Assembly (NCBI GenBank): GCA_964517075.1
Contig: CAZFAT010000289.1
Coordinates: forward strand, 1 to 16,628
Length of the DNA: 16,628 nucleotides
Reading direction: 5' to 3'
From: CAZFAT01 sp964517075
Lineage (GTDB): Bacteria; Acidobacteriota; Vicinamibacteria; Vicinamibacterales; SCN-69-37
Shown here one piece after another: positions 1 through 8,403 of the stretch (positions within the stretch are counted from its first letter, which is position 1; each line of letters opens with the position of its first letter). Both the position numbers and the translations under genes were made by a program. The notes under the pieces were generated by a model. It did not search any database. It saw only the letters and a program-made list of their open reading frames with translations, and was not told the origin of the DNA.

Positions 1-2
1 CG

Positions 3-1826
3 CAGGCGCTGCTCCACGCCGGCGCCATCTACGACAAGCTCGGCGACACGCGGGCGCCGGCGATCCATCAGCGGATCGTGAGTCAGTACGCCGACCAGAC
101 GGTGGCGGCGGCCGCGGCGCGGTCGCGGCTGGGCACGACGAAGGTGCTCCGGCCGATCCTCACCGGGCGGGCGGCCGGGTCGGGAGCCAACGTCTCCAGG
201 GACGGCCGATTCATGCCGTTCACCGGCGCCGTCACAGGTGACCTGATGGTGCGAGACTTCACGACCGGCAGCCAGGAACGGCTCACCAGCATCGATCAGG
301 AGCGAGCCTGGGCCGAGTCGGCGCAAAGCAGCATCATCTCGCCCGACGGCACCAAGGTCGCGTACATCTGGTGGTTCGACGGCGGCAACGTCAACGAGCT
401 GCGGATGATCGAGCGCCGGACCGGTGGCACGTCAGCCCCGCGCATCCTTGCCAGCCGGAACACCATGCCGGACGCGAGTTACGTGTGGCCGCTCGACTGG
501 GCGCCAAGCGGCGATTGGCTGGCGGTCGAGGTGCAGCGCCGCGATGGCACGGCGCAGATTGGCATCGTGACGCTCGCCGATGGGTCATACCGGCCGCTGA
601 AGTCGATCGACTGGCGTGGCGTCGTCCGTCTGGCCGTCTCGCCGGACGGCGCGTTCCTGGCCTACGATCTGCCGCTCGGCAACAACCCGCGGGAGCGCGA
701 CGTGCTCGTGATCAGGCAGGATGGCCGGTCGGAGCGATCCCTGGGGCCGCGCGCCGGGTACAACGAAGTGGTCGGCTGGACGCCGACGGGCGACGCGGTG
801 CTGTTTGCCCGCGAGCGGGCCGGCACGATGGGCCTCTGGCGGGCGCCGGTCGCCAATGGCGCGCCGCAGGGCACGCCCGAGCTGGTCGATGCCGACCTGG
901 GGACGTTCCAGGGCAGCCTCGGCGTCACCCGCGCCGGGGCGCTCGTGTTTCGGAAGAAGGTGGACGGCGTCAACGTCCACACCGGGTCGATCGACGCCGC
1001 TGCCGGCCGGGTCGTCGCGGCGGCGACGCCCGTGACCGACGGCCTGCTCCGGAGCCACAACTTTCCGGTGTGGGCGCCCGACGGCCAGTCGCTCGCCTAC
1101 ACCTCGGTGGGCCGCGGCGGCAATACGATCACGATTCGCACGCTCGAGACGGGCGAGACGCGCGAACTCGCGCCGCAGCTGTCGAGCTTCACGTTCCTGA
1201 ACTGGACGATCCCGAACCTGATCACGGGACAGGGATCGGACCTGAAGGGCCGTCAGGGCATCTACGGCCTCGACGTCCGGACCGGACAGACTTCTCCGAT
1301 CGTTCTGGGTGAGCCCGATCAGTACGTGAGCTGGGCCGTCGCGACGCGAGACGGCCGGCGCCTCCTCTACACCCGCAACACCGCCGGGACCTACTCGATG
1401 ATCGTCCGCGATCTGGCAAGCGGAGAGGAGCGGGTGCTGGTGGATGGCATCGAGCACACCGCCAAGGCGATCTCCCCGGACGGGCGCCTCGTGGCGTTTC
1501 GCAGCAGAGCAGGGACGACGTCTTCGATCATGGTCGTGCCGATCGACGGCGGGGCGCCGCGGGAGTTGCTGAAGGTTGACGCGCGGCCGGTGCTTGCGCA
1601 CTTCGTCGCGTGGACGCCCGACGGGCGCCGGGTCCTGGCAGGACGGCCGCGGACGCCTGGCACGGCGGCGATCACGCTGGTGATTCCGGCCACCGGCGGC
1701 GAGGCGGCCGAAGTGGACATGGCGCCTGGCGCGCTCCATCCCGACGGGCGCCGCGTGGCCTTCGCCCGCGGCGGCAACGCCTTCGAGATCTGGACGCTGG
1801 AAAACTTCCTGCCGGCGACGAAGTAG
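3..1826 (+). CDS. PD40 (TolB-like) beta-propeller protein, N-terminus outside the window
   Basis: The frame is open from the left edge to the TAG at 1824-1826, so the start is missing; a GTG at 78 is internal and should not be taken as the start. The first ~40 residues (LLHAGAIYDKLGD, then HQRIVSQYADQ) resemble the end of a TPR-like helical region. This arrangement is familiar from acidobacterial proteins that carry a short TPR segment before a propeller. The rest is a run of PD40 blades, visible as repeated motifs: ISPDGTKVAYIWW, VSPDGAFLAYDLP, WAPDGQSLAYTS, ISPDGRLVAFRSR, WTPDGRRVLAGRP and HPDGRRVAFARGG. The C-terminus WTLENFLPATK is typical of this group. No catalytic domain is visible. 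The likely role is a periplasmic or surface binding scaffold, but the ligand is unknown. The gene converges on the kinase gene with an 11-bp gap. Confidence 0.85.
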   Translation, partial: QALLHAGAIYDKLGDTRAPAIHQRIVSQYADQTVAAAAARSRLGTTKVLRPILTGRAAGSGANVSRDGRFMPFTGAVTGDLMVRDFTTGSQERLTSIDQERAWAESAQSSIISPDGTKVAYIWWFDGGNVNELRMIERRTGGTSAPRILASRNTMPDASYVWPLDWAPSGDWLAVEVQRRDGTAQIGIVTLADGSYRPLKSIDWRGVVRLAVSPDGAFLAYDLPLGNNPRERDVLVIRQDGRSERSLGPRAGYNEVVGWTPTGDAVLFARERAGTMGLWRAPVANGAPQGTPELVDADLGTFQGSLGVTRAGALVFRKKVDGVNVHTGSIDAAAGRVVAAATPVTDGLLRSHNFPVWAPDGQSLAYTSVGRGGNTITIRTLETGETRELAPQLSSFTFLNWTIPNLITGQGSDLKGRQGIYGLDVRTGQTSPIVLGEPDQYVSWAVATRDGRRLLYTRNTAGTYSMIVRDLASGEERVLVDGIEHTAKAISPDGRLVAFRSRAGTTSSIMVVPIDGGAPRELLKVDARPVLAHFVAWTPDGRRVLAGRPRTPGTAAITLVIPATGGEAAEVDMAPGALHPDGRRVAFARGGNAFEIWTLENFLPATK

Positions 1827-1837
1827 GCCACGTCGCC

Positions 1838-4534
1838 CTACCGTTCCACCATCCAGATGTCCGTCCGCGCCCGCAGCACCGTCGTCACGAGCCGCGTGCC
1901 GTCCGGACTGAGCGAGAGCCGCAGCCCGGGATTCAGCGCGGAGATGACGTTGACCGACGCGTCGAGCGTGCGGATCGTCCGCACCTGCCCGGAGGCGACG
2001 TCCACCGACGCGACCGTGAAGGGCGGCGCGCTGCCGAACACGGCATGGAGCGTCTTGCCGCCCGGCGCCCAGGCGATGGCACGCGCGCGGGTCTTGGTGA
2101 GCACGCGCCGCGTCTGGCCGTCGGGGCTCACCACCGACAGCCCCTCCGGCGCGTCGTGCGCAATCCACTCGCCGGTCGGCGACCACTCCATGTGGGCGCC
2201 CCACAAATTGGCAATCGCGTCGATCACGACGTCCGGCTCGTCGGTGGATCCGACGCGTCGCTTGAGCACGCGCACGCCGTCAGCGCTCGCGACGGCATAG
2301 GCGATCTCCCGACCGTCGGGAGACCACACGGCCATCGGCGTGGCGCGCGCCGGGACGGCCGCGCTCGACGCGCTCTCGGCCCCGGCGGCCACCTTCACGG
2401 GACTGCCGCCGCCGACCGGCGCGACCCATTGCTCGAACCTGGCTCGGTGAAGCCGGCCGAAGAGCACGCGGGTGCCGTCGGGCGAGAGTTCGGCCGTGGA
2501 CAGGAGCCCCACCTCCTCGCCCGGAAAATTGCGCGCCCCGACGATGACGCGTTCACTGCCGTCGTCGAGCCGCCGGAGGCGGACCTCCTGCACGTCGCTC
2601 TTGTTCGTGACGTACAGCAGCTCGCCGGTCCGGGTCCACCGGGCGGCCAGCTCGTGGCGGCTCGTGGCGAGCACGTCGGCCAGCGGCGCCGCCGGATCGA
2701 GAGGAATCTCGATGATGTCGAGGTGGTCCTGGCCGGCCGTGAACGCGATGCGGCGCCCATCCGGCGACACGCTCGGCTCGTGGATAGCGTCCACGCCGCC
2801 GGCGATCCGGGTGAGGACCTGGCGATCGACGTCCGCGAGCCAGAGCGCCGACTGGCCGCGACCGTCGGCGTACGTCACCGCCATCGTCCGGCTGTCCGGC
2901 AGCCATGAGAACTCGGGCGGTCGGCTGACCTCAACGTCGGCGAGCACGCGCGTCGCCGGACCGGCGGTATCGCCCGTGACCGGCATGACCCAGAGGCTGG
3001 GCTCGGGCGCCCAGCCCGAATACGCCAGCCGCCGGCCATCCGGGGAATATCTGAGCAGATTCGGTTGGTACGATTGGCGATCACCGAGCGTCCCCGTGTA
3101 GGGCACGGGAGGGGCCGCGATCGGCGAGGCGAACCACAGCCCGGCCTCCTGACGACTCCCCTCGGTGGTCACGCGCCATGTCGCCAACGTCCGCCCATCG
3201 GGAGAGATCGCCGCCGCGACGACGTCCTGCTGGAGGCGCTCCGGATCGCCACCCGCACGGCTGACGGCCCAGAGCATCCGGCTGGTGACGAACCCGAGAC
3301 GTGTGCCATCCGGAAACCAGAAGAGGTCGGACTTATCCGGACCGCCGGTGAGGACGGGCGTCGCGGCGTCGGCGTCGAGCGTGCGGACGTAGATGTCGTG
3401 TCGCCCCTCGAGATACGCCACGCTCCGGCCGTCGGGCGACCACACCGGCCGGCTTTCCGGTTCGGCATCGGTCGCGATCGGACTGAACCGATAGCCTGAC
3501 GCCTCGTCGGACGCGGGGCCCGGCCCGAGGACGGCCATCGCGATTGCGCCGAGCGCCAGGCCCGCCACGCCGGCGGCTACCACGAGGCCGAGCCGGCGCG
3601 CGGGCCGCCCGACCGGCGACGCGGGCGTGCCGACGCCGTTGACGCCGCTCGCCGCCTGCGACGTCGTGGCGCCAGACGCCGCCGACAGCGCCTGCAGCGC
3701 GAACGCCAGATCGCGCGCGGACTGAAACCGTTCCTCGGGGTTCTTCTCGAGGCAATGGCGAACGATGTCGGCCAGCGCCGGCGAGAGCGTGCGGCCCGAC
3801 AGCACGATGTCGGGAGGGTCCGCCGTCAGAATCGCGTTCATCGTTTCGATCGCCGAATCGCCGGCAAACGGCCGGCGGCCGGTCAGCATCTCGTACAGGA
3901 CGATGCCGAGGCTGAAGATGTCCGTGCGGTGATCGATCGGCCGCGCCCGAACCTGCTCGGGCGACATGTAGCCGGCCGTGCCCATGACGACGCCTGGCGA
4001 GGTGCCGGACTCGAGCCGCGTGTCGTCGGTGGGCGCCCGCCCGGACACGCCGCCGCCGTAGGTCTTCGCGAGACCGAAGTCGAGGATCTTGATCCGGCCG
4101 TCGCTCGTGACGAACAAGTTCTCCGGCTTGATGTCGCGGTGCGCAATCCCTTTGGCGTGCGCGGCGGCCAGCCCGGCCGCGGCCTGGCGCGCGTAGTCCA
4201 CCGCCTTCGACACGGGCAGCGCGCCGGCGTCGAGCTTCGTCCGCAGCGTCTCGCCGTCCAGCAGCTCCGTGGCGATGAACGGGTGGTCGCCGTGCGTGCC
4301 CACTTCGTAGATGGTGAGCACGTTCGGATGATTCAGCGCGGCCACCGCCTGCGCCTCGGCGGTGAACCGCCGCAGCCGCTCGGGATCGCCGGCCACCGAC
4401 GCGTGGAGGATCTTGATGGCGACGTCCCGGTTGAGCCGCGGATCGCGCGCGCGGTAGACCTCGCCCATCCCGCCGGCCCCGACGAAGCCGGCGATCGTGT
4501 ACGGACCAGCGAAGTCGCCGGAGGCGAGGGGCAC
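1838..4534 (-). CDS. Transmembrane Ser/Thr protein kinase with C-terminal PD40 propeller
   Basis: This 898-aa protein has a complete Hanks-type kinase domain at about residues 11-280. The glycine loop GAGGMGEVY starts at 19, and the ATP-binding Lys is K41 in VAIKIL. E60 sits in the C-helix, the catalytic loop is HRDIKPEN (132-139, Asp134) and the metal-binding motif is DFG (152-154). The GTAGYMSPE segment (185-193) closes the activation loop. A single hydrophobic segment at about 314-337 (LGLVVAAGVAGLALGAIAMAV) should cross the membrane. The remaining ~550 residues are PD40 propeller repeats such as WSPDGRSVAYLEG, YSPDGRRLAYSGW and VSPDGRRIAFTAG, presumably extracytoplasmic. The architecture is that of one-component receptor kinases abundant in Acidobacteriota; the signal and substrates are unknown. 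The start is GTG, with no Shine-Dalgarno but a TATAAT 7 nt upstream, suggesting leaderless initiation. All kinase residues needed for activity are present. Confidence 0.95.
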   Translation of the reverse strand: MPLASGDFAGPYTIAGFVGAGGMGEVYRARDPRLNRDVAIKILHASVAGDPERLRRFTAEAQAVAALNHPNVLTIYEVGTHGDHPFIATELLDGETLRTKLDAGALPVSKAVDYARQAAAGLAAAHAKGIAHRDIKPENLFVTSDGRIKILDFGLAKTYGGGVSGRAPTDDTRLESGTSPGVVMGTAGYMSPEQVRARPIDHRTDIFSLGIVLYEMLTGRRPFAGDSAIETMNAILTADPPDIVLSGRTLSPALADIVRHCLEKNPEERFQSARDLAFALQALSAASGATTSQAASGVNGVGTPASPVGRPARRLGLVVAAGVAGLALGAIAMAVLGPGPASDEASGYRFSPIATDAEPESRPVWSPDGRSVAYLEGRHDIYVRTLDADAATPVLTGGPDKSDLFWFPDGTRLGFVTSRMLWAVSRAGGDPERLQQDVVAAAISPDGRTLATWRVTTEGSRQEAGLWFASPIAAPPVPYTGTLGDRQSYQPNLLRYSPDGRRLAYSGWAPEPSLWVMPVTGDTAGPATRVLADVEVSRPPEFSWLPDSRTMAVTYADGRGQSALWLADVDRQVLTRIAGGVDAIHEPSVSPDGRRIAFTAGQDHLDIIEIPLDPAAPLADVLATSRHELAARWTRTGELLYVTNKSDVQEVRLRRLDDGSERVIVGARNFPGEEVGLLSTAELSPDGTRVLFGRLHRARFEQWVAPVGGGSPVKVAAGAESASSAAVPARATPMAVWSPDGREIAYAVASADGVRVLKRRVGSTDEPDVVIDAIANLWGAHMEWSPTGEWIAHDAPEGLSVVSPDGQTRRVLTKTRARAIAWAPGGKTLHAVFGSAPPFTVASVDVASGQVRTIRTLDASVNVISALNPGLRLSLSPDGTRLVTTVLRARTDIWMVER

Positions 4535-4541
4535 GGTGCGG

Positions 4542-4547
4542 ATTATA
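4542..4547 (-). promoter_or_regulatory. -10 box TATAAT of the kinase gene, leaderless layout
   Basis: On the - strand the sequence reads TATAAT-ccgcacc-GTG, so a perfect -10 consensus ends 7 nt before the kinase start codon. A start of transcription at the usual distance would fall at or next to the GTG. No purine-rich ribosome binding site lies upstream. The best -35 candidate is TTCGCA with 15-nt spacing, which is weak. The promoter itself is inferred. Confidence 0.6.
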
Positions 4548-4609
4548 GGCGGGCCGCGCGGTTGCGAATCTCGCTGCTCCGGCCGAGGCTCTCCGTCGGT
4601 TCGGGTCGG

Positions 4610-4647
4610 TGGGCCACTGACCGACCTGGACGTGGTTCACTGGCCGG
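4610..4647. repeat. 38-bp dispersed palindromic repeat, copy A
   Basis: The left arm is TGGGCCACTGACCGACCT, the centre is GG and the right arm is ACGTGGTTCACTGGCCGG. Twelve of 18 arm positions can pair. It has the same length and layout as copies B and C and aligns best to B when reverse-complemented, so it is the most diverged copy. It lies between the permease stop (10 nt away) and the kinase start. It could form a hairpin at the end of the padR-permease transcript, but there is no T-run, so it does not look like an ordinary intrinsic terminator. Confidence 0.7.
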
Positions 4648-4657
4648 CGCCGCGCGG

Positions 4658-6603
4658 CTATTCGGCGCGCAGCGCGTCGCCGGGCGCGATGCGCGTCGCG
4701 CGATGCACGGGCACGACGATCGCGAGCGCACAGGCGGCGAGCAGGACCACGACGATCCCGGCGAGCACCAGCGGATCGTTCGGCGCCACCTGAAAGAGCC
4801 GCGCTTCCAGTACGCGAGACAACCAGAGGCTGGCCGTCAAGCCGCCGATCACGCCGACGGCGACGGGCACCAGCGCTTCGGCAAACACCAGCCGTCGCAC
4901 CTGCGCCAGGCGCGCGCCCAGCACCAGGCGGATGCCGATCTCGTGCGTCCGCCGGCTGACCGCGTACGAGATGACGCCGTAGAGGCCGACGGCGGCTGTC
5001 AGCAGTCCGACGAGCGCGAAGCCGCTCAGCGATATCGCATAGAAGCGCGTTGGACCTGTGGGATCGAACTCGGCCGACAGGCTGTTCACCATTCCGAGAC
5101 TGTGGACGGCGATCGAAGGGTTCATCGCGCGAATCTGCGCACGGATTGCGGCCATGACCGGCCCGGGATCGCCAGCCACGCGGAACAGCAGGTACGGGGG
5201 GTCGCTGGTTTGCGTGGCCGGCACGTAAGCCTGCACGCCATCTCTCGTGAAGGTAATCGTCTTGACCGACCCCACGACGCCGACGACGGTGAGCAGCGGC
5301 ATGTGTGGAAACTGCCGGAATCTGCGTCCAAGCGAACTCTGCCCAGGCCACAACCGCCTCGCGGCCGCTTCGCTCACGATAGCTACACGCTCAGCCTGTT
5401 CGTGGTCCTGAGGTCCGAACGTGCGGCCTTCCAGCAGTGGAATTCCGACGAACCGAAAGTAATCCGGCCGGACGCGAAAATACTCCAGCGGCAGCACCGG
5501 AGCGCCGGCCTCGAGGTCCTCCACGAGGAACTGCGCCAAGGTCAGTCCCGACACGGGAGGCATGCCAGCCGTCGCGGCGCTGACACCAGGAGTCTTCAAC
5601 GCTCGCGCAATCAATTCGTCCAGGAAGGCGGTGTCATCCACAGATCGCTGGGAGGTCCACCCCGCATAGCCGAGGTTCCTGACGTCGAATCCGGGCGGCA
5701 TAATGATCATGCGGAGCAGACTCGTCAGCAGCAGACCGGCGCCGGTCAGCAGCACCAGCGTCATCGCCACCTGCAACGCCTGGAAGGTCGCGCGCACGCG
5801 CCGCTCCCCGCTCGAGAGTCCCGCCACCCGACGTCCTCGACCGAGCACACCGGCCGATGCGGCGCGACGGGAAACACGAATGGCCGGCGCGGCGCCACAC
5901 AGCGCGCCGGTCACGATGGCCACCGCACAGACGAACCCGAGCACGCGCGTGTCCAGTTCAGGCCAGGCAGCGCCGAACACGGAGACGATCAGGTCCGCCG
6001 GCATCGCGAGTGGCAGCGTTTCGAGGATCCCCCACGCCACAACGATGGCGACGAGGCTGCCCAGTCCCGTCAGGACCAGTCCCTCGGTCAGAAACTGCCT
6101 GGCGAGCCGCCATCGGCTCGCGCCCAACGACCCGCGCACCGCAATCTCCCGCTCGCGCGATAGGGTTCGGGCGAGCAGTAGGTTCGCAACGTTGGCGCAC
6201 GCAATCGCCAGAAGAAGCCCGACCGCGCCGACGAGCGTGAACAGCATCGTCCGTGTCGCGCGCCCGTTCACGGAATAGCTTCCGCCGGCACGCATCCAGT
6301 CTGCTGGCACGATCTCCACCCCGCGGGGCTTCCACGTCACTTCGGGCGAGGCCAACGCGGCACGCAGTTCCTGCTGCGCTTGATCCCGGCCCAGGCCCGG
6401 CCGCAGACGTGCGACGACGCGCCTGGCGTCACTGGCTGCGAGGGAAACCCATCCGTCGGCCTGAGCACCGACGAAGTAGCGGAAGCTCGCCGGCATGACG
6501 CCGACGACAACGTAGGTGCGGTCCGAGAACGATAGCGTCTTGCCGAGCACCTCGCGGCTGCGGCTGTACGCGCTCTTCCAGTAGCGGTCGCTCAGGATGA
6601 TCC
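4658..6603 (-). CDS. ABC transporter permease (ADOP/MacB-like), C-terminal part after a frameshift
   Basis: This frame carries about 647 residues and continues the protein that begins at 7290. Read from ~6603 it starts RIILSDRYWKSAYSRSREVLGKTL, the end of the first MacB-type periplasmic core domain (VVVGVMPASFRYF). It then shows a first FtsX membrane domain (TMLFTLVGAVGLLLAIACAN, REIAVRGSLGASRWRL), a second periplasmic domain (LLEGRTFGPQD) and a second FtsX domain near the C-terminus. The latter contains GLYGVISYAVSRRTHEIGIR and ends ATRIAPGDALRAE. The first in-frame start in this half is a GTG at 6550, inside the conserved core, so it is not a genuine gene start. Duplicated FtsX cores without an adjacent ATPase gene fit the acidobacterial duplicated orphan permease group, which has MacB-like export roles and an unknown substrate. 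Apart from the shift, no damage is visible. Confidence 0.88.
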
Positions 6604-7290
6604 GACACCCGCCACGACGTCGTCATCACTGAACGTCCGGCCCAGTTGAGGCGCAACGCCGAGGAACTGGGGCAGTGTGGCGCTGATCGAGCCGATCTCC
6701 AGGCGGCGTTCGAACTCCTTGCGCAGCCGTGGCGTGGGTCCGGAATACGCCTCGATGCGGGCGAAGACGGACGCGAACGCGCGCAGCTGTTCGATCTCGC
6801 GGCCGCCGGCCATGTACTGCACGGCGTCCCCGCTGGGATTCGACCCGATCATGAAGACGTCCACGAGGTTGTCCGGGTCACGGTACGGCAGCGGCCGCAG
6901 CAGTGCGGCGTCGAGGACGCTGAAGATCGCGACGTTCGCGCCGAGACCAAGGGCGAGCGTCAGGATAGCGGCGGCCGCAAACCCTGGATTCCTGGTCAAG
7001 GTTCTGAGCGCGTGACGCGCGTCCTGGCCGAAGTCTGCCAGCCAGGTTCGCAGCCCACCGGACTTTCCTCCCGGTACGCGCCGACCAGCGCGGAGCTGCT
7101 CCCACCGGAGCATCAGCACCAGCCGCAGGGCGTGAACGGCGTACCAGCGTCGCGCGGCACGCTCGCCGGTCGACTCGACGCGCGCGGCGAACAGTTCCGC
7201 CATGTCCGCCCGCGCTTCGTCGCGATCCTGGGCCGGCAACAGCCGCAGAAGCGCGCGGGCGAGTGCGGGCGGCCGGGATCGATCGCTCAT
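6592..7290 (-). CDS. ABC transporter permease (ADOP/MacB-like), N-terminal part ending at a frameshift
   Basis: The 232-aa frame opens with ATG one nt after the padR stop (TGA-c-ATG), so the two genes are probably translationally coupled. Residues 1-~70 form the charged, helical N-terminal region that marks this permease group (RALLRLLPAQDRDEARADM). Then come DARHALRTLTRNPGFAAAAI and a membrane segment AILTLALGLGANVAIFSVLD leading into LLRPLPYRDPDNLV, the canonical start of a MacB-type core. The frame ends LGRTFSDDDVVAGVGSS-stop, whereas homologous cores continue with a VVILS-type strand. That continuation is present one frame over. Adding one base near 6604 would join both halves into a protein of about 876 aa, a normal length for this group. 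The two halves should be read as one gene that is either a recent pseudogene or an assembly error. Confidence 0.88.
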   Translation of the reverse strand: MSDRSRPPALARALLRLLPAQDRDEARADMAELFAARVESTGERAARRWYAVHALRLVLMLRWEQLRAGRRVPGGKSGGLRTWLADFGQDARHALRTLTRNPGFAAAAILTLALGLGANVAIFSVLDAALLRPLPYRDPDNLVDVFMIGSNPSGDAVQYMAGGREIEQLRAFASVFARIEAYSGPTPRLRKEFERRLEIGSISATLPQFLGVAPQLGRTFSDDDVVAGVGSS

Positions 7291-7291
7291 G

Positions 7292-7615
7292 TCAGCGCCC
7301 CTTCCAGAGCGGCTCGAGCCCTTCCCAGAGACTGAGCAGCCGCTCGCGGGACTGGCGGAGCAGCGCGCGCCCGCGGGCGGTCACGGTGACAAGGCGGCGC
7401 GCCCGCCAATCGCCGGCCGGCGTGGTGAGGCGCGAGCTGATGAGGCCGTGCTCCTCGAGTCGCCTCAGGGCGATGAACACCGCCGCGGGCGCGACCTCAC
7501 GGCCGGTCCGCTGTTCGAGCTCCTGCACGATGGTGACGGTATAGGCGCGCACGCCCAGGCGCACGGCGGCCAGCAGCACGTGATGCTCGAACTCGCCCAG
7601 CGCGGCTTTCGGCAT
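7292..7615 (-). CDS. PadR-family transcriptional regulator
   Basis: This 107-aa protein is the size of a minimal PadR winged-helix regulator. Residues 5-65 hold the helix-turn-helix and wing: LGEFEHHVLLAAVRLG, YTVTIVQELEQRTG, then AAVFIALRRLEEHGLISSRL. The tail (ARRLVTVTARGRALLRQSRERL) gives the final strand and the dimer helix. PadR proteins usually repress their own operon and are released by a small ligand or stress. The permease gene follows 1 nt after its stop, a pairing repeatedly found with acidobacterial permeases, so this protein very likely controls the permease. The start ATG lacks a Shine-Dalgarno and lies 9 nt after a -10 candidate, close to leaderless. Confidence 0.93.
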   Translation of the reverse strand: MPKAALGEFEHHVLLAAVRLGVRAYTVTIVQELEQRTGREVAPAAVFIALRRLEEHGLISSRLTTPAGDWRARRLVTVTARGRALLRQSRERLLSLWEGLEPLWKGR

Positions 7616-7624
7616 GCGGGTGAC

Positions 7625-7651
7625 GCTATATCACCTAGCTATGCTAGTCAA
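7625..7651 (-). promoter_or_regulatory. padR promoter with overlapping 13-bp inverted repeat (probable operator)
   Basis: On the - strand a -35-like TTGACT (7651-7646) is followed after 15 nt by TATAGC (7630-7625), 9 nt before the padR ATG. The inverted repeat CTAGC-TAT-GCTAG (7635-7647) occupies the spacer and touches the -35 element. A protein bound there would block polymerase, as expected for PadR autorepression. Motif positions are read from the sequence; the regulatory role is inferred. Confidence 0.6.
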
Positions 7652-7915
7652 TGCCCGGGCTGTGTATCGGCGGCCGCAGCCACGATCGTCGAGGCGCTGG
7701 AGGGGGGCGCCAGCCTGGATGAGCTGCTGGGCCGGCACAAGGGCCGACGCCGCCGGTGCGATCGCAGATTCTGCAACCGGCCTCCGTTCGCCACCTCGCT
7801 GATTCTGCAAAGGGTGCGGGCGGCCCGCCGCAATTGGTCCGGAATACATCAGGCACGCCGCTTGCTGTTGCACGTGCGATGTCGCAGACGAGGCGCTTGC
7901 AGTCGCGGTGTCGCC
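7652..7915. other. Intergenic region between padR promoter and XRE regulator
   Basis: No convincing gene was found here. The stretch holds a 10-bp direct repeat GATTCTGCAA at 7767-7776 and 7801-7810 (34 bp apart) and an 8-bp palindrome GCACGTGC at 7870-7877, 39 bp before the XRE start codon. The + frame of the XRE gene is open through the whole region, but the predicted residues are arginine- and alanine-rich low-complexity sequence, as expected by chance at this GC content. The XRE promoter must lie here, but no clear -35/-10 pair was seen. Confidence 0.5.
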
Positions 7916-8380
7916 ATGAGCGATGAGCAGCGACAGGGACGCCGATTCGTCAACACGAAGGTGTACCTGCGCATGGATCGCGGTCGCGCACGGGAACCGG
8001 CGCCGCCAAACCCGCTGATCGATCCGCTCGCGCCCATCAAGAATCCGCTCCACGCGTTCAAGCGGAGCCCGCGCGGACGCGACCGGCTCGCGGAACTCGG
8101 GGAACGGTTCGAGCGGTCGGGAGATGGGATCGTTGAGTTCACGCCCATCGATGTCCAGCACATCCGCAGCCATTTCCTGGCCACGCAGCGGCAGTTCGCG
8201 CGGATGATCGGCATCAGCCACGAAACGCTACGCAATTGGGAGACGGGGCGTCGCCGGCCGCACGGCCCGGCGCGCGCGCTGCTGCGGGTCCTGGATGCCA
8301 ATCCGTTCGCCGTCGCCCGCGCGCTCAACTGGCGCCTGCGAGATTTCAAGGACCTGCCGATCGACATGCTGGACGAGTAG
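7916..8380 (+). CDS. XRE-type helix-turn-helix regulator, antitoxin-like, without a visible toxin
   Basis: The protein is 154 aa from the ATG at 7916, chosen because residues upstream of it look non-coding. Residues 1-70 are charged, proline-rich and not recognised. Residues 74-125 hold an XRE/HigA-type domain: FTPIDVQHIRSHFLATQRQF, ARMIGISHETLRNWETGRRR and PHGPARALLRVL. The motif NWExGRRxPxGPARALLRVL is characteristic of antitoxins of the HigA/NadS type. Such proteins normally neutralise a RelE-like toxin and repress their own operon. No toxin-sized frame with a RelE-like sequence was found on either side, so this is either a stand-alone regulator or a leftover of a toxin-antitoxin pair. No Shine-Dalgarno is evident. 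Confidence 0.8.
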   Translation: MSDEQRQGRRFVNTKVYLRMDRGRAREPAPPNPLIDPLAPIKNPLHAFKRSPRGRDRLAELGERFERSGDGIVEFTPIDVQHIRSHFLATQRQFARMIGISHETLRNWETGRRRPHGPARALLRVLDANPFAVARALNWRLRDFKDLPIDMLDE

Positions 8381-8403
8381 CGCCTGGTGGAGGCGGGGCG
8401 GCC

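Noticed and set aside
1823..1841. Possible bidirectional terminator: GTAGG...CCTAC with 9-base loop covering both convergent stop codons
   Set aside because: Only five pairs, no T-run on either side, and the pairing partly reflects the two TAG stop codons facing each other.
585..2204. Long open frame on the - strand opposite the left-edge PD40 gene and the kinase end (and a similar one at 371-1312 on the + strand)
   Set aside because: The product is arginine- and alanine-rich with no recognisable domain. Such shadow frames are expected in GC-rich coding sequence, while the overlapping frames carry clear PD40 motifs.
3333..5351. 672-codon - strand frame, and an 802-codon + strand frame at 3755-6163, over the kinase and permease
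   Set aside because: They overlap strongly supported kinase and permease frames, and their translations are low-complexity Arg/Ala/Gly sequence without motifs.
7670..7760. Stretch reading ATIVEALEGGASLDELLGRHKG on the + strand, resembling a real helical protein fragment
   Set aside because: No start codon in a suitable place, next to the padR promoter, and no family recognised. Too short to separate from chance.
7202..7915. Extension of the XRE frame upstream by 238 codons
   Set aside because: It would run antisense through padR and its promoter, and the residues look like non-coding translation. The ATG at 7916 begins the plausible protein.
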